DNA of 64,000 nucleotides, taken from Telopea speciosissima. Taxonomy: Eukaryota; Streptophyta; Magnoliopsida; Proteales; Proteaceae. A program made the position numbers and the translations under genes. The DNA is taken from contig NC_057919.1 of NCBI RefSeq assembly GCF_018873765.1, positions 62,324,484 through 62,388,483 on the forward strand, written 5' to 3'. Shown here one piece after another: positions 49,801 through 60,004 of the stretch; positions within the stretch are counted from its first letter, which is position 1, and the number at the start of each line of letters is the position of its first letter. The notes beneath the pieces are model-generated. The model searched no databases and was not told the origin of the DNA. It worked only from the letters and a program-made list of their open reading frames with translations.

Positions 49801-52800
49801 CTACCCTAAAAGAATATTTTAAAATCATTTAAATTGGACCAGTGGTTCAACCGGTTCAATTTAAAATGTTAAAACATGAAAATAAACTAAGTATAGGGCT
49901 AATCCCGTATGCAACTTATGTACCCCAACTTTAGGCCCATAAAAGTGGCCTATTACATAGAAAACCCATGGGACCGAAGGCCCAACATGTCTATAACCCA
50001 ACCCTAGACTTATTTCTAGGGAAAGAAGCCCAATTTGGTGATAAACCTGCATCAAGACAACAATAGCAAGCAACAGCTAACCAACAATTAATCATCAATT
50101 AATCAATCAAATAACAGCAGCACCAGAAAGTAGAAACCAAACCAGAAAAATCCCCCACCCCAGAAAAAAAAATAAAAAAGAACGACAATAGTCTATCTAA
50201 TCTCTACCGTCTTTCTTCAGTCTTAGTGGGATGGATGAATATGGATCATAGTTGTCACATCGTCACGGCGATCCAAGTCAGTGGAGGGGTGTCTATCGAC
50301 ATGTTGCCCGCCTTGGCGTTGCCATGGCGATCATATCGACCATGTTTTATTTTTTATTTTCTCTATTTTAAATGTCATTTAGTATGCTATAATATAAACC
50401 TTATAACATAAAAAATTAACATGAAAGTGTACTACTAATCTACTATAGTTTAATTCATAAAAGTGTAATGTCCATTAGTGTATATGAAATCATGGATTAT
50501 CAAATAATTGATAGCAATAGTCTTGCTGATAATAAAGTTGAAAAATCATGAGAGTTGAGATATGATTCATATGAAAGTGACTACAAAAGTAACAAAACAA
50601 AAAAACAATTACAAGAACGTAATTTATATTGAGTGAATAAAGTTAATAAACAACCCATCTAAATAAAAAAAAAATTGCTGATGTGAATATGTGATTGTGT
50701 ATTAGTCAATAGTGTATTAGTGTTTTCTGTTTGATGTTTTTTTAAATTTTTTTATGTTATGGAAAAAGCATTAAAATAAAAAATGGTTAAAAAAAATTAA
50801 GTTTTATAATTTGAAACAACCACGTCGCCCGATATGGCCATATGTCGTGGTATGGCGTCCATGGCAGTGCCATGGCGACGACATGGAGGCCATATCGGTC
50901 GATATTTTTACATCATCCATATCGGTGGTCGATATGCCCACTTCTCCAGTGATATGACGCCATGGCGTCGATCTGGCGAGATCGACGCCATGACAACTAT
51001 GATATGGATTGAATGATGCCAAGATCAGAAGCGGTGCAAACTGCTGAGGGAGAGGGCAGGGGGGGGGTGCCACTGCGTGACGTGTTGTTGAGCTTGCCAG
51101 CCATGAGAGAGAGAGACGTGTCGCTGGATTTTATTCTTTTAATAGAAATTACATTCTTACCCTTAAATTGAGCTGTTGTGAACGTGTGCTCATTAAACTC
51201 CAGCGAAAAATAGGCTGAAGTGATTTCATCTGTGAAATTGAAATAGCTCCTCGGCTATTTTAAAGTTTCTATTTAAATTGATTTCTATTGATCGGAAATA
51301 GGGTGCAAAAATCCATATCAAACAGCTTCCAAAATAGAAATCACCCCTGAAATCAAAATGGAAATCATACTGAAGAGGGCCTTAGGTGTATTTTCTGGTT
51401 TCTGGAAATAGTTTTATTAATCATCTGTAACAATCACAAGTTATCTATTGTGACCAAACGTAGAGAAGTTAAGATTGCCTATTGTTCAGTTGAACTTGAA
51501 CATAAAAAATTTGACTGCCGATTCCGATGTGCTCTGCCATAAAGAGGCTACGGGGTCCTATTTGGTCCTGCCTTTAATCACCTCCAGGCTAACGGCTTAC
51601 CATTGCACCCCTATTTTGGATCAAATGCGCAAGAAGCTCCAGCTCTGGAAGGATAAGCTGCTCTCCTATTCCGGTAGGCTTGAGCTTATCAGATCTGTGC
51701 TCCAATCCTCCAATACTGGTCAGGCATTTTTGGGCTGCCCAAATCTCGTATCAAGAAGATTGAATACCTTATGTGTGCCTTTCTTTGGAAAGGAACTGTT
51801 TGTTCTAACTCCCTCCATCCCATCAGCCGGGCTTCGATTTGCCTCCCCAAGGAGGAGGGGCCCTTGGGCTGAGAAGAATTAAAGATGCTAATTCCGCTGG
51901 CATTCTTAAACTAATATGGAAGCTTGCAGCTAAGAAGAAAAGCATTTGGGTAGGCTGGGTCTACTTTCGCTTCCTTTACCACAACTCCATTTGATTGCCC
52001 CTGTTCCTTCTGATGACTCTTGGGTTTGGAGAAAGATTTATGCCTTCAGATTTATTGCCTCTGGAGCCATCAAGTTTCTAGTTGATGATGGCTCTGCTAC
52101 TCGTCTTTGGCTGGATCATTGGCATCCCTTGGGGATTCTCATCCACTCAGTTGGGGACAGAGTGAGATACTGCTCGGGTTTTAACAGATTGTCCTTGGTA
52201 TCGGATATCCTTCTCCTTGATGGGTGGGTCCTTCCTCCCTCTACCTCTATCTATCCTTATCGGCATTTTGGGATTCTCTTCTGTCCATCTGTAGAAGGCC
52301 CCAGGCTCTAGGTTATTTGGTCTCCCTCATCCACCGGCATCTTCACCTCCAAATCTGCTTGGGATCTCATTAGGGCTCATGCCCTTTAATCCCTTGGTGC
52401 AAGTTGGTCTAGTTCAAAAAGTGTATTCCGCACCACAGTTTTACTGTCTAGAGGGCCCTCTCCCGGTGCCTTCCAACACAGTCATTCCTTATCTAAAGGC
52501 ACATCCTGGTCCCCCCAAATTGCTGCCTATGTGGGAATGCTCCCGAAGATGTGGATCACCTCTTCTTCGCCTGTCTGTTCTCCTCCATGATTTGGAAAGG
52601 ACTGCTAGCTAAATGCTGGCCCCATTGGAGTTGATAGAAAATGAATATTGGTGGACATTACTTTTGGTGGTGCTTCCAGCTGTGATTCTGTGGGCAAGCT
52701 TGCCTTTGATGCCACCATCTACCATAACTGGTTTGAGCATTATCTCAGAAGGTGGTCTCCCAAGTCCAGATCGTGGCAGCAGATTATTGCTACTATTTCT

Positions 52801-55800
52801 TTTAACATTAGAAGCAAATTCTCATTGGCCGCCACTCGATGCATTGACTCCCCGCAGAATAGGCTAATCGTGGATTCCTGGGGTCTCCCTTTTTCTTTAA
52901 TTCGTTCCCATGCTGCCTCGTGATTAAGCTGGGATTTGCTTGTATTTTATTTTTTCTTTCTCCCTCTTTCTTGAGGAGCCCCTGTAGTTCTCTTCTTTGG
53001 TAATGAATTTTTTATTCACCCCCCAAAAAAAAAAATTTGACTACCAGAGCAACAAATGTTACGTCAAGTTTGGTGCTGATTTAGTCAGAACCCCATGAGT
53101 TTAACCTTATTTCATGCCCTTTACAATGACTATTTGGACAAGACTTCTACTTGCATTTTGTGTAATTTTCACATTTTTTTCGTGTAGCATCGCAAATGAA
53201 GTAAAAAATTTCCAGTATACATTATAGTGCTTCCTTTAGGAGAGGTCTATTTCTGATGTTTATAACCTTTTATTTTCTGTGTTGGTTTGTGTGTGGTGGC
53301 ATTGCAGAGGATCACATTCATTTGAGTCCTTATTGGTCTTATTTAAGTGGAGCATTAGCAGGATGTGCTGCAACTGTTGGATCATATCCATTTGATCTTC
53401 TGCGTACAATTTTAGCGTCTCAGGGAGAGCCAAAGGTATGCCTTTTTCAAGCATGTGAAATGACCTTACTCAACTAATAGAAATAATTATATTTGGAAGA
53501 GTTTGTTAGTCATGAAAGAAAAAGAATTTAGAAGTCAGCTACTGAAGCTTCACGGCTGATAAGAATCAAAACTCATATTGCATGGACTCTTCTTATTAGG
53601 TAAGCAGGAACATTCCATAGGAAGTTATTTGTACATTCTTGAATGACTGTCTGAAGGGTGCATGGTAGAATTTGTAAGACATTCCTTTATATGTTGTCTG
53701 TCAGAAAATTATTCTTTAATTTAATTTTTTTTATTATGTCATCTGAGATATTACCATATCTAAATATCTATGCACCCCATTCATTAGGGCCCACTGTTTC
53801 CAACACTACATGCAGCTCTTAGATATTATCGTCTTGAAGAAAGGAAAATTGATGTACATATATGGATTTGCAATTCCTATTGTTGTGTTCTGATAGTTCA
53901 AATCTTCATATGGTCATTTATGAGTACTTGTGAATTGTGAACAACATCATGGAAATAATATATTGCATTGAACCTTCCAATAATCCATTCATCGATGAAG
54001 CCTCTATTGCTAGCATATTCATTTTGTAGGCATGATGATCATCAAGTCCACAATTATAGCTAATATTGAATGGTTAAGGTTGCTCCATTGTGACCAAGAG
54101 GTCACGGATTTGAGTCTGGAAACAGCCTCTCTGTGAAAATAGGGGTAAGGCTGCGTACATTATGACTCTACCCAGACCCCGCAGTGGCAGGAGTCTCGTG
54201 CTCTTGGTACACCCTTTATTGAATATAAGCATGGAGATATCTTAAATATGAGAATTAAAAGGGAAAGAAGAAAAGAACAATCTTAGTTGATGCAAGTACA
54301 GTTGGACAAGTATGATCGGCATCATCTCTTGCAAGTTGGGTTTTGGAAGACATGAGTCAATTGAACTCACTCATTGTGTATTTTATGTTTTTACGTAATT
54401 ATGGTCGCATATTTCATTTTGGAGGGGGTGGCAGTAGGGGGAAATACATATTTGTAAAGATGTCGTGCATGTCAACAACTATTCTATAAAGTACACCATT
54501 CTTGCATTGCATGCTGATGTAGATCTATTTCTTACCGCCTTGTAGAAATTGGAAAAGTTTAAGTACATACAAACATGGCACTTTCACCCATGTCCACACC
54601 TACATATACACTTAAAACAAAAAAAAGGGCTGTAACCTGGTACAAAGGATTGAGAACTCGGTGCCGACACTGGTTTCGACCAGTAGGAAACTGAGATTGT
54701 CTCGATTTCGACCATATCTCGGTCAAAACCTAGTACTTTCTCCAGGTTAACTCGAACCTTGGTTTCGAGGCACAAAAGTTGTTTTTTTGCCCTGATTCTT
54801 GTTGTGCTGCTTATTTTTTACATTTTGAACCCAATCCATGCATTAGTTTCACGTAGAGAACACTCAAAATAATACTTGTGGTTTTGACCCAAGTTTGATA
54901 GTGTATATTTTTCTTACATATGGTATCGAATAAGGTTTGATCGGAACATAACTCCTTCAATCCAAAACAGATTTAAGCAATCTTGGATTTGTAGGAAAGC
55001 TTTGTTCGATTTATATTGAAAAGAGTTATGTTCTGGTCAAACTTAATTTGTTGTGCGTGAATGCTGTTTAAAATCGCTCTAAATGAAAATAAATTTTTAG
55101 ACATCAAAACAAATGAATATTTTATCCTCTTTTTTTTTTTGTTTTAGCAATGTTTTCTCATATTAAGATTTATGGAATTTTTAGACTTGAGAAAAAACCT
55201 TGCATTTAAAAGTTGAAAATTGCACCTACCGTCGAAAATCCAATTTTTGTTTTTGAACTGGGGGGTTGACTTTTTATCTTTTTAGAATTTGATTTTTTTA
55301 ACTATTTTTATTGGATCCAAATAGGGGGTATTTGCTTATTTGTGACATAAATAAGTGTCTATCCTAGTTTCAAGCCAGGTTTCCTCAAGTTTCGATGGGG
55401 ATAAGTGAATTTATATTAGGTGTTCTGGTTGAAACTTGCAAAATTACCGAAATATGGTCAAAAAAAGGTCGAAACCAGTCGAAACTTGGGTTTTTTTTTA
55501 ACTTCCCTAAGGTTTCGTCTCGGCTAGCTGTGATACCGAGATTTAGTTCCATGCCTGGTACAAGTGCCTCTTCTGTAGGGTCCTGGAAAGGGTGGATTGC
55601 GGCCAATCCATACTTTTGGCACTTTTTGCTTGTAGTTACTGCCCTTAGACTTGAATTCATGTTTTCATGCTTGCAGCCTGAGCTTTCACCATTGCACCAA
55701 GCAACAGCTCCTATTCATGCACTTGAACAGAACACAGAAATATTCTATGAAGACTCCTGTAAATACACTGAGATGCTCTGACATTTTCAGGTATATTCTA

Positions 55801-57722
55801 CGATGAGGTCAGCATTTATTGACATAGTCAGAACCCGTGGCGTTCGAGGATTGTATGCTGGGTTGTCACCTACACTGGTTGAGATCATTCCTTATGCTGG
55901 CTTGCAATTCGGTACCTATGATACATTCAAACGCTGGACTATGGTAAGTTTATATTCCTTGTGTATTTTAGGCCCTTATTATACACAATTATTCACCTAT
56001 CGATTGCACTATCTGTCAATGAGAACCATTCTCCGAGAAAAGGAACAGAATTCAGAACAACCTTCTTCCCCTGGCTAGAATAAAGCATGATCCTCTTTTA
56101 TTTAGGGGGTGAGGGAGTTGGATATTGAATCTGTTGATCACTCCACATGATCCTTCTGTCATTCTACAATACTTTGACTTTGATATCTATTGTGAAGAAA
56201 AATTAGGAGATACCTGACTATATTCTCGTTGAATCATTTTTTTAATCTTAAGTACAGTACATTGTAGGATACAAAAACTTATAAAAAAAGTTTTTTTTTT
56301 TGGGTGGGGCAGGGGGGTGAAGATAAGGGCTGTTGGGGTTTGGTCTCAATAGAATGCCATCGAGGTTGCTTTTCAATCTTAATTTTTATTGATAATTTGT
56401 TTCTTGTAGGCTTTGAACAGGTACAGATCCTCTCGTGTAAATTCAGCCTCTAAAGATGAAAGCATCTCAAGCTTCCAGCTCTTCGTCTGTGGGTTAGCAG
56501 CTGGAACATGTGCCAAAGCTGTCTGTCACCCACTTGATGTGGTTAAGAAAAGATTCCAGGTAATCTCCAACGCCTTCTTAAATCTACCACCAAGACTGTT
56601 ATACTTGAAATTATTAAAATTGCTTGATTGCTTACACATGTTTTCATCCTCGCGCTTTTTTCTATCGAAGTATCTAATCTGTCCCGGTTCCGCCAATACT
56701 CCCCAGCCCACTGTGTAACACAGGAGCAGGGTGGTGTGGTCTACCATTTGATGTCTTTTTCCTATAATAGACTGTTGACCTGGTTGATTGATCATAACCA
56801 CCTAATGTATGGACACCTTTTCAAATGCTTAACTTTATTTCCTAAAGATACAGATAGATGGATGACTCAAATCATCCAGTATCCAAATAGGCATATGTGT
56901 AAACATAAGTAGAGTATTAGGTGGGCTGTATGTTTATGCTGTTAATAGGTATCTCTCTGCCTGTTTTTACCATACTTTATGTATATGAAAGGAATGGAAT
57001 GTTCCAGGTTGCTAAGCTGTAGTGGACAGGTTGGGTAAGGACCTTTTAATATTAGTTGAAAATGTAAATCATCTTTTGAACCATGATGTGTGGTACTTTT
57101 GCCTCTTGTTTTCTTCTATCCATGGTGGTGTATTTCCGTCATATTTTAGTTGTCACCGAAGTTACAGAATTTTTCCAACGACTATTTTCTTCCTATGTGG
57201 CAGACATGGGTAAGTCCATATAATAGAGGACATAACACCAAGCTCATATTTCAATAAAGGATCTTCCAATATAAATCCTTTTGAAGTACTTAAATTGAGG
57301 TAGTAAAGCACACAACCGCTGATTGTAGTGGGGATCTACCCCTTAATGTAGCTATGGGGATTCTATTTTATTAATTGTTCAAATATTTAAATTATTTATA
57401 ACAATTCCCTATAGCTTTGCTTTTGGAATTACATTGGTTGCCACACAGTACTATCTTCCTTTGTTAGTACAGATACTAAGTCTTTTTTTGTATGTTGGTG
57501 TAGATTGAAGGACTACAGAGGCATCCAAAATACGGGGCACGAGTTGAGCCACAAGCCTACAGAAATATGTATGATGCCCTGCGCCGGATCGTGCAGATGG
57601 AGGGCTGGGCTGGCCTTTACAAAGGCATTGTTCCATCCATTATCAAAGCTGCCCCAGCAGGTGCAGTAACGTTTGTTACATATGAGTGCACATCAGATTG
57701 GTTAGAGTCCATCTTGACATGA
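37815..57722 (+). CDS. TPC: Mitochondrial thiamine diphosphate carrier, seven exons
   Basis: Exons are 37815-37931, 38690-38806, 43298-43409, 53308-53435, 55791-55943, 56410-56559 and 57504-57722. All introns are GT/AG and all phases agree, giving 331 residues, the usual length of plant TPC carriers. The protein has three mitochondrial-carrier repeats with signature P-x-D-x-x-[13 protein letters not shown] (Pro30), YPFDLLRT (Pro143) and [11 protein letters not shown] (Pro250). Typical blocks are [40 protein letters not shown] and [12 protein letters not shown]. The family imports thiamine diphosphate, made in the cytosol, across the inner mitochondrial membrane. The start MDEPNQLKR is the family start. 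The coding sequence is intact although introns 2, 3 and 4 are packed with transposons. Which of the two plant paralogues it is cannot be told. Confidence 0.93.
38982..39125. repeat. Palindromic MITE in carrier intron 2
   Basis: Ends AAGGGAAAATT and AATTGTCCCTT, with a long internal inverted pair TTACAAAACAAGTAGG / CCTACTTGTTTTGTAA. About 144 bp, nearly a complete hairpin. Confidence 0.7.
39506..40863. mobile_element. hAT-like element with gene-like cargo (family A)
   Basis: The ends CATAGTTGTCACGGCG and CGCCTTGACAACTATG are inverted copies. The 8-bp words ACTTGAAG at 39498-39505 and 40864-40871 are an exact target duplication, the length made by hAT transposases. The interior encodes no transposase. 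On the minus strand it holds three copies of a Ser/Gly/Asn-rich coding-like unit (40195-40605, with GNHKPGSGD and NLRFSP). Two of them end in a donor-like GGTAAGTTC or GATAAGTTC. It lies in carrier intron 2. Confidence 0.82.
41094..41290 (+). pseudogene. RTE-type LINE tail fragment
   Basis: A run of GTTG units (41094-41112) precedes a short coding remnant. It reads [20 protein letters not shown] and then, after a one-base shift, [14 protein letters not shown]. These motifs are conserved near the C terminus of plant RTE-like non-LTR reverse transcriptases. No catalytic part is present. Confidence 0.6.
41613..42524. mobile_element. hAT-like element, family B, forward copy
   Basis: Inverted ends CATAGTTCGAGAACTCG and CGAGTTCTCGAACTATG (17 bp, perfect). 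Flanks CTAGTAAG and CTAGTGGG form an imperfect 8-bp duplication. 912 bp, with no protein. It shares its interior in reverse orientation with 54644-55553. Located in carrier intron 2. Confidence 0.8.
43410..43689. other. Carrier intron 3 start, possible left half of a split MITE
   Basis: From about 43453 the sequence GGCCCTCGTTGTACAGTTTC resembles the end of a Tourist-type MITE preceded by TTA. Its possible right end lies near 51391, beyond the copia, solo LTR and hAT insertions. Confidence 0.35.
43690..44546 (+). pseudogene. copia integrase and linker, broken
   Basis: The integrase core has [12 protein letters not shown] and [20 protein letters not shown] with [18 protein letters not shown]. 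Here DNG is followed by Leu where Gly is usual. An in-frame TAG at 44047-44049 interrupts it, then VFGCLCF...[14 protein letters not shown] follows in the same frame. The frame stays open to the insertion point of the nested LTR. Enzyme activity is not expected. Confidence 0.82.
44550..46259 (-). mobile_element. Solo LTR nested in the copia element
   Basis: 1710 bp with ends TGTTGG and CTAACA and an exact 5-bp duplication CATCC (44545-44549 and 46260-46264). On the minus strand a clear TATA box ATTATAAATA lies at 45230-45221, so the promoter points left. No coding or internal domain is present, so it is read as a solo LTR left by LTR-LTR recombination. The copia frame is in register on both sides, which confirms the borders. 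Confidence 0.85.
46265..47974 (+). pseudogene. copia reverse transcriptase and RNase H, broken
   Basis: Frame resumes after the nested LTR. It has WKAAMVEEM then a TAG (46506), [39 protein letters not shown] and LYGLKQSP followed by a TGA (46905). VYVDDIVV carries the catalytic YVDD, and [14 protein letters not shown] follows. A frameshift near 47405 moves the RNase H part to another frame, with further stops near 47567 and 47693. It ends with [28 protein letters not shown] and [14 protein letters not shown]. Most stops are one transition from Gln, Arg or Trp codons. Confidence 0.85.
47982..48115 (+). repeat. 3' LTR of the copia element, 134 bp
   Basis: Begins TGTTGTAAATTAGG directly after the purine tract and ends ACTCAACA; TGTTG and CAACA are inverted. 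It contains a TATAAATAAAGA word. A 140-bp LTR of similar build is at 63503-63642. Confidence 0.82.
48116..48757 (-). pseudogene. IAA-amino-acid hydrolase (ILR1-like) first-exon fragment
   Basis: From the ATG at 48757, residues 1-116 match the start of ILR1-like amidohydrolases, M20 peptidase family, which free auxin from amino-acid conjugates in the ER. It has a hydrophobic signal sequence ([16 protein letters not shown]), then [27 protein letters not shown] and [10 protein letters not shown]. Family members have Asp in place of that Asn and Pro in place of the following Leu. After Gln116 (48410) a donor-like CAG/GTCTCTAC begins, and the remaining open frame to 48110 is not recognisable. All metal-binding segments encoded by later exons are absent. 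It lies antisense in carrier intron 3, between the copia LTR and the solo LTR. Confidence 0.75.
48773..50054 (-). mobile_element. Solo LTR related to the gag-only family
   Basis: Starts TAATGTAGTCCTAGGTAGG and ends CCTGCATCA, matching the ends of the LTRs at 17802 and 20862. It shares many internal blocks such as GGCCAAAGGCC and the AATAAACTAAGTATAG end region. An exact 5-bp duplication AGACA flanks it (48768-48772, 50055-50059). On the minus strand TTATAAATAA lies at 49675-49666. It ends 15 bp upstream of the ILR1-like ATG, in the same orientation. Confidence 0.85.
50060..50246. other. Former 5' flank of the ILR1-like fragment
   Basis: A- and C-rich sequence between the solo LTR and the hAT-like element; it was adjacent to the ILR1-like start before the LTR inserted. 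No coding. Confidence 0.4.
50247..51001. mobile_element. hAT-like element, family A, short copy
   Basis: Ends CATAGTTGTCAC and ATGACAACTATG match the element at 39506. Flanking ATATGGAT at 50239-50246 and 51002-51009 is an exact 8-bp duplication. 755 bp with GCCATGGCG-rich sub-terminal repeats on both sides and no protein. Confidence 0.85.
51010..51503. other. Carrier intron 3, possible right half of a split MITE
   Basis: The sequence near 51370-51392 (CATACTGAAGAGGGCCTTA) is the possible right end of the Tourist-like MITE whose left end is near 43453. Otherwise intronic and non-coding. Confidence 0.35.
51520..53029 (+). mobile_element. L1 LINE tail, 5'-truncated, plus strand
   Basis: The 13-bp words AAATTTGACTGCC (left, ending 51519) and AAATTTGACTACC (right, after a poly-A run at 53025) flank it with one mismatch. 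Coding starts in the thumb region after the RT ([40 protein letters not shown]). It then passes through several frames: [20 protein letters not shown] and a zf-RVT motif ([13 protein letters not shown]). Multiple frameshifts make it inactive. Located in carrier intron 3. Confidence 0.8.
54072..54216 (+). mobile_element. Au-type SINE in carrier intron 4
   Basis: A tRNA-derived short element of about 145 bp. The A-box-like GGTTAAGGTTGC and B-box-like GGATTTGAGTC lie in the first 50 bp. They are followed by AACAGCCTCTCTGTGAAAAT and GGTAAGGCTGCGTACATTAT, blocks typical of plant Au SINEs. TATTGAAT at 54064-54071 and 54217-54224 is a likely target duplication. Confidence 0.8.
54644..55553. mobile_element. 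hAT-like element, family B, inverted copy
   Basis: Flanked by an exact 8-bp duplication CCTGGTAC (54636-54643, 55554-55561). At 910 bp it is almost the same length as 41613-42524. Its interior matches that element in reverse complement: the TCAACCCCCAGTTC / GAACTGGGGGGTTGA block, the ACATAACTCCTTCAAT block and the TTTTGATGTC block. The ends are diverged. Located in carrier intron 4. Confidence 0.8.
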
Positions 57723-57726
57723 CTAA

Positions 57727-57769
57727 CCCCCCCCCCCCCCCCCCTCCCCCCTCCCCCCTCCCCCCTCCC
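57727..57769 (+). repeat. Poly-C / (C6T)n tract in the carrier 3' UTR
   Basis: Four bases after the carrier TGA there are 18 C, then T and three C6 blocks separated by single T, then C3. The other strand carries five G runs of three or more and could form a G-quadruplex. Tract length is uncertain because such runs are error-prone. Confidence 0.8.
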
Positions 57770-58620
57770 ACAAAGAAAGGGAGGAAAATTGCAATCCCCA
57801 TTCTTTTGTTATGACATAAACACCAGTTTAAAAGAGAAGGAAAGGCTTCTCCTCTGTTTCATTTTGAAGCGTCTTTGACAAGTTAAATCATCTTGGAAAG
57901 AAATTATTTCCCAGGGAAAAGAGTAAAAGGTTTGTTAGTGGCGGATTTGTTTATAATTGAGTTGTTTTATATCGATGTAATAGGTTTGAGGGATTACTGG
58001 ATTTGTTTTATGTCTGGGAAATGAAATATATTACCATAATATCACAGCAAATTTTGTTTGATTAAGCTATTTTCATTGCCATTTAGCAGTGGGTATGTAT
58101 TTTCCAGCCACCTTGAATGGATCATTTTCATGTGGTCAATATTGAGCATCCATCCGGTTGAGGATCCTTTGGGTCTGGCCACATCTCATACACCTCCTGC
58201 TGTTAACTTTCCCGTTGAATTGGTCAAGCATCTCCTTGCATTGTGTTTGTTAGCCACACAGGACCGCTAGGGAAGGCATGGTTTTAAAACTTGGATGCTG
58301 CTTATTTGAATTGGAATTGGCTGAGGTTGGTCACGATTTTGGCGGATCTGTACTGCATTTCTAGGGTCTGGGCAGAAGCTGGTCGATTCTTGATCTATGC
58401 TATTTGGATTCAAATCGATTTGAATTGACCAAGAGCAATCGCATTTTTGAGATGGTTCTGTTTCATGTTTTCCACACCTATTCACATCACCATGCGGGCT
58501 CGCACTCGCCTTCCCTGACTATCTTGTGCTCTCTCCTGTTTACGAAATCATCAACCGCACCTTAATTGATTTGGTGTATTAGATTTTTTCCCTATTGTGG
58601 GGTTGGGATCCCTCTCCCTT
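57770..58620. other. Carrier 3' UTR and intergenic
   Basis: Likely transcript end within 57770-58040 (several AATGAAATA and TTTGTTTATAATTG words). No further gene seen to 58620. Confidence 0.4.
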
Positions 58621-58712
58621 CTAATATTCTAAAGGGAGAAAGAACGCCACCGATTGCGTCAGACATGCCATCCCTGCGCCCTGACATGGTGGCGTTCTCT
58701 TTACCTATTTTA
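58621..58712. repeat. Small hairpin MITE
   Basis: AAGGGAGAAAGAACGCCACC and GGTGGCGTTCTCTTTACC are an inverted pair around about 40 bp. Confidence 0.6.
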
Positions 58713-58750
58713 AAAATTAAAATTTTATTTGTTTGAATATTAAGAGGAAA

Positions 58751-58890
58751 TGTAGTCTGGGAGCATGGCATATACCTGCGCTTTGTCTACCTCTCTCCTC
58801 CCTTCTAAGAAATTACATCTCTAGCCCTATAAGGAGAGAGATAGACCTAAGGAATGCTGGCATAGGCCACACTCCTAGTTAGAAAACATT
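58751..58890. repeat. MITE-like element with CACACTCCTAG ends
   Basis: TGTAGTCTGGGAGCATGGC at the left and GGCCACACTCCTAGTTAGAA at the right are a diverged inverted pair. Same build as 34850-35310. Confidence 0.5.
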
Positions 58891-60004
58891 ATCCCTAATA
58901 TAAAGGGAAAGCGAAAGCCACATGGTCGTGCAGCACACGCCACTCTGCTCTTGACTTGACACAGGGGAGTACAAAATGACCGTTGCATACCTACTGAAAA
59001 TGACCAAGGATGCAACAGTTATTTCATGCACCCGTGTCACGATGTAGGGGCAGCGTGACCAGGTGCCATTCTTTCTCCCTAATATAAAATACTAAGTTCA
59101 TTGAAGAGAATTCTCCACAAAACTAGTGTGAGAGAATCTCTCATACCATATTAATAGTAACATACAGAATGATATCATCCACATGGGACCTACATTGTCA
59201 AACAATCAGAAAAACCAATTGAAGTTTCCCTAATTTTCTTTCTTCTTTTCATTTGTCTTTTCCTCGTGGTGGATGATAAGAAAAGAATTTGATGATTCCA
59301 GGGGTAACAATAGTATCATTCACCAAGATATCACTACTTTTGTCGTGGAAAAATTTCCAGAGATTTACAACCAAAACCATTTTCTAAGCTTGGGGAATAT
59401 ATTTCAATAGAACAATTTCTATCTTTTCAGACTAATACAGTTTCCTTTTGCATTTCAAACAATTGTTGTCAGGTGTCGTCTGTTGAAACACCCAAGTCTT
59501 CAGAATAGATTAAAAAAAAAATACAAAAAAAGGATGAAGCCATCCTTTTAAAGGGGTTTTAAGAGCCAGGTTAAATTCTCCACATGGTTGTATTAGTTGT
59601 TGAGCGGCTCATGGATACATTAGAAAGTTGTCTTATTCCAGTAGTTGTTTAGATCAGGATCTCTTCCTCCCAGTGACAATGACAAATAAATAAAGAGAAA
59701 TCTTCTGTTGCACACATTCTTCTTCCTTTAGAATATAGCTTCTCAGATAAAAATGGTAACAAGCAAAAAACAAAATGCTGATCGAGCCGCATGTAACTAC
59801 AGATGGACTTACAAAATATGATTGAGCAGAAGCCCGAGGCTTCAAATTAATCAACATAAACTTAAATATCTTATTGCTATCACTAGAAAAAACCAATTTA
59901 GGGTTGGGAATTTTTTTGGGGGGGAGGGGGGGTTGTTGGGGAGTGAAATATTAGGAGAGAGAATGAGACAAAACTACATGTTACTCTGAAGCTTCATCAG
60001 CTTT
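58891..60004. other. Intergenic, no gene seen
   Basis: Unrecognised A/T-rich DNA with a G run near 59920; the right end probably holds the 3' UTR of the minus-strand exon at 60005. Confidence 0.45.
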
